33,278 nucleotides of DNA from an uncultured Saprospiraceae bacterium (GTDB lineage: Bacteria > Bacteroidota > Bacteroidia > Chitinophagales > Saprospiraceae): contig CALMSO010000029.1 in assembly GCA_937872385.1 (NCBI GenBank), positions 1 through 33,278 of the forward strand. Direction: 5' to 3'. Positions 32,970 through 33,278 of the stretch are shown here, piece by piece. Position numbers and translations under genes: made by a program. Below the pieces are notes generated by a model. That model did no database searches. It was not told where the DNA came from and was given only the letters and a program-made list of their open reading frames with translations. Within the stretch, counting starts at the first letter, position 1. Each line of letters begins with the position of its first letter.

Positions 32970-33278
32970 ACCTTCAGGAAGTAAATGAATTATTGAACCG
33001 ATACTTCGACGGCGAAACGTCTCTGCAAGAAGAAGCGGCATTGCGCGCATATTTCAATCAGCCTGAAGTACCAGCTTCGCTACGCACCTGGCAGCCTTTG
33101 TTTCAGTACCTCGAAAGTGAGCGCAGTGAACAGTTGGACGAAGCGTTTGAGACAAAATTATTAGAAAAAATAGCCGCCACCGAGCACTCCAGCCCGCGCA
33201 TCCGGCGGCTCGGATATACCTTCTTGCTGCGCGCCGCTGCCATAGCATTGCTGGCACTGAGCACCTGGTGGGTTTATG
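32966..33278 (+). CDS. Membrane-anchored anti-sigma-like protein (partial, cut by window edge)
   Basis: The reading frame opens at 32966 (MNLQEVNELLNRYFDGETSL), overlaps the sigma-factor stop by 4 nt and is still open at the end of the window (104 codons seen). The N-terminal EVNELLNRYFDGETSLQEEAALRAYF is the acidic zinc-finger-less helical start I associate with small proteins following ECF sigma genes in Bacteroidota. A basic segment (SPRIRRLGY) leads into a hydrophobic helix (LLRAAAIALLALSTWWVY) that should cross the inner membrane. A cytoplasmic sigma-binding domain followed by a membrane anchor is the usual anti-sigma layout. The missing C-terminal part prevents naming a sensory domain. 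Confidence 0.75.
   Translation, partial: MNLQEVNELLNRYFDGETSLQEEAALRAYFNQPEVPASLRTWQPLFQYLESERSEQLDEAFETKLLEKIAATEHSSPRIRRLGYTFLLRAAAIALLALSTWWVY

Overview
The window looks like a chromosomal segment of a gliding-type Bacteroidota. It carries a complete porP-gldK-gldL-gldM-gldN set (type IX secretion / gliding core) and a large SprB-repeat protein with a type IX C-terminal sorting domain. It also has consensus-like Bacteroidota promoters (TTG - about 19 nt - TAnnTTTG) and start codons preceded by A-rich stretches rather than Shine-Dalgarno sequences. The gene mix resembles Saprospiria/Chitinophagia-type genomes, but the species cannot be fixed from this sequence. I see no rRNA, tRNA, CRISPR array, insertion sequence or phage module.

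Layout. 0-1.4 kb: an arsR-arsM arsenic unit on the minus strand, with a near-perfect promoter embedded in a palindromic operator. 1.5-2.6 kb: a small zinc-ribbon protein and a Uma2-family nuclease-like protein. 2.6-5.5 kb: the 962-aa SprB-repeat secreted protein. 5.7-7.3 kb: a helical-repeat protein of unknown function. 7.3-11.1 kb: a membrane-anchored glucosaminidase, divergent from a LexA-like S24 regulator and a superfamily 1 helicase. 11.2-17.3 kb: gldN, gldM, gldL, gldK and porP, read right to left, with a terminator-like hairpin between gldK and gldL. 17.3-19.4 kb: a YyaL/SPATA20-type thioredoxin-domain protein just upstream of porP.

The most unusual part is 19.7-29.2 kb, six minus-strand genes with short gaps (49-98 bp). 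In transcription order they are: a 127-aa beta-rich protein, a TPR-CHAT (caspase-like) protease, three paralogous ~260-aa proteins of unknown family, and a second TPR-CHAT protease. The three ~260-aa proteins end in nearly the same tail, GDPKTDA(A/T)VSVDE(V/I), kept at protein level while its codons have drifted. The 127-aa protein ends in a related DAKTKVPDEV. I read this as a protease-plus-tagged-partner cassette. The tail could be a C-terminal ligand for the TPRs or a protease recognition tag. This is inference.

Across a 0.94-kb AT-rich regulatory gap, on the plus strand, lie a stand-alone CHASE2 sensor, an exported protein of unknown function, and an ECF sigma factor overlapping a membrane-anchored anti-sigma-like gene cut by the window edge. 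CHASE2 and CHAT domains co-occur in cyanobacteria, so the CHASE2 gene may sense for the CHAT cassette. A strong terminator separates the sigma pair from the CHASE2 unit, so a link to that pair is weaker.
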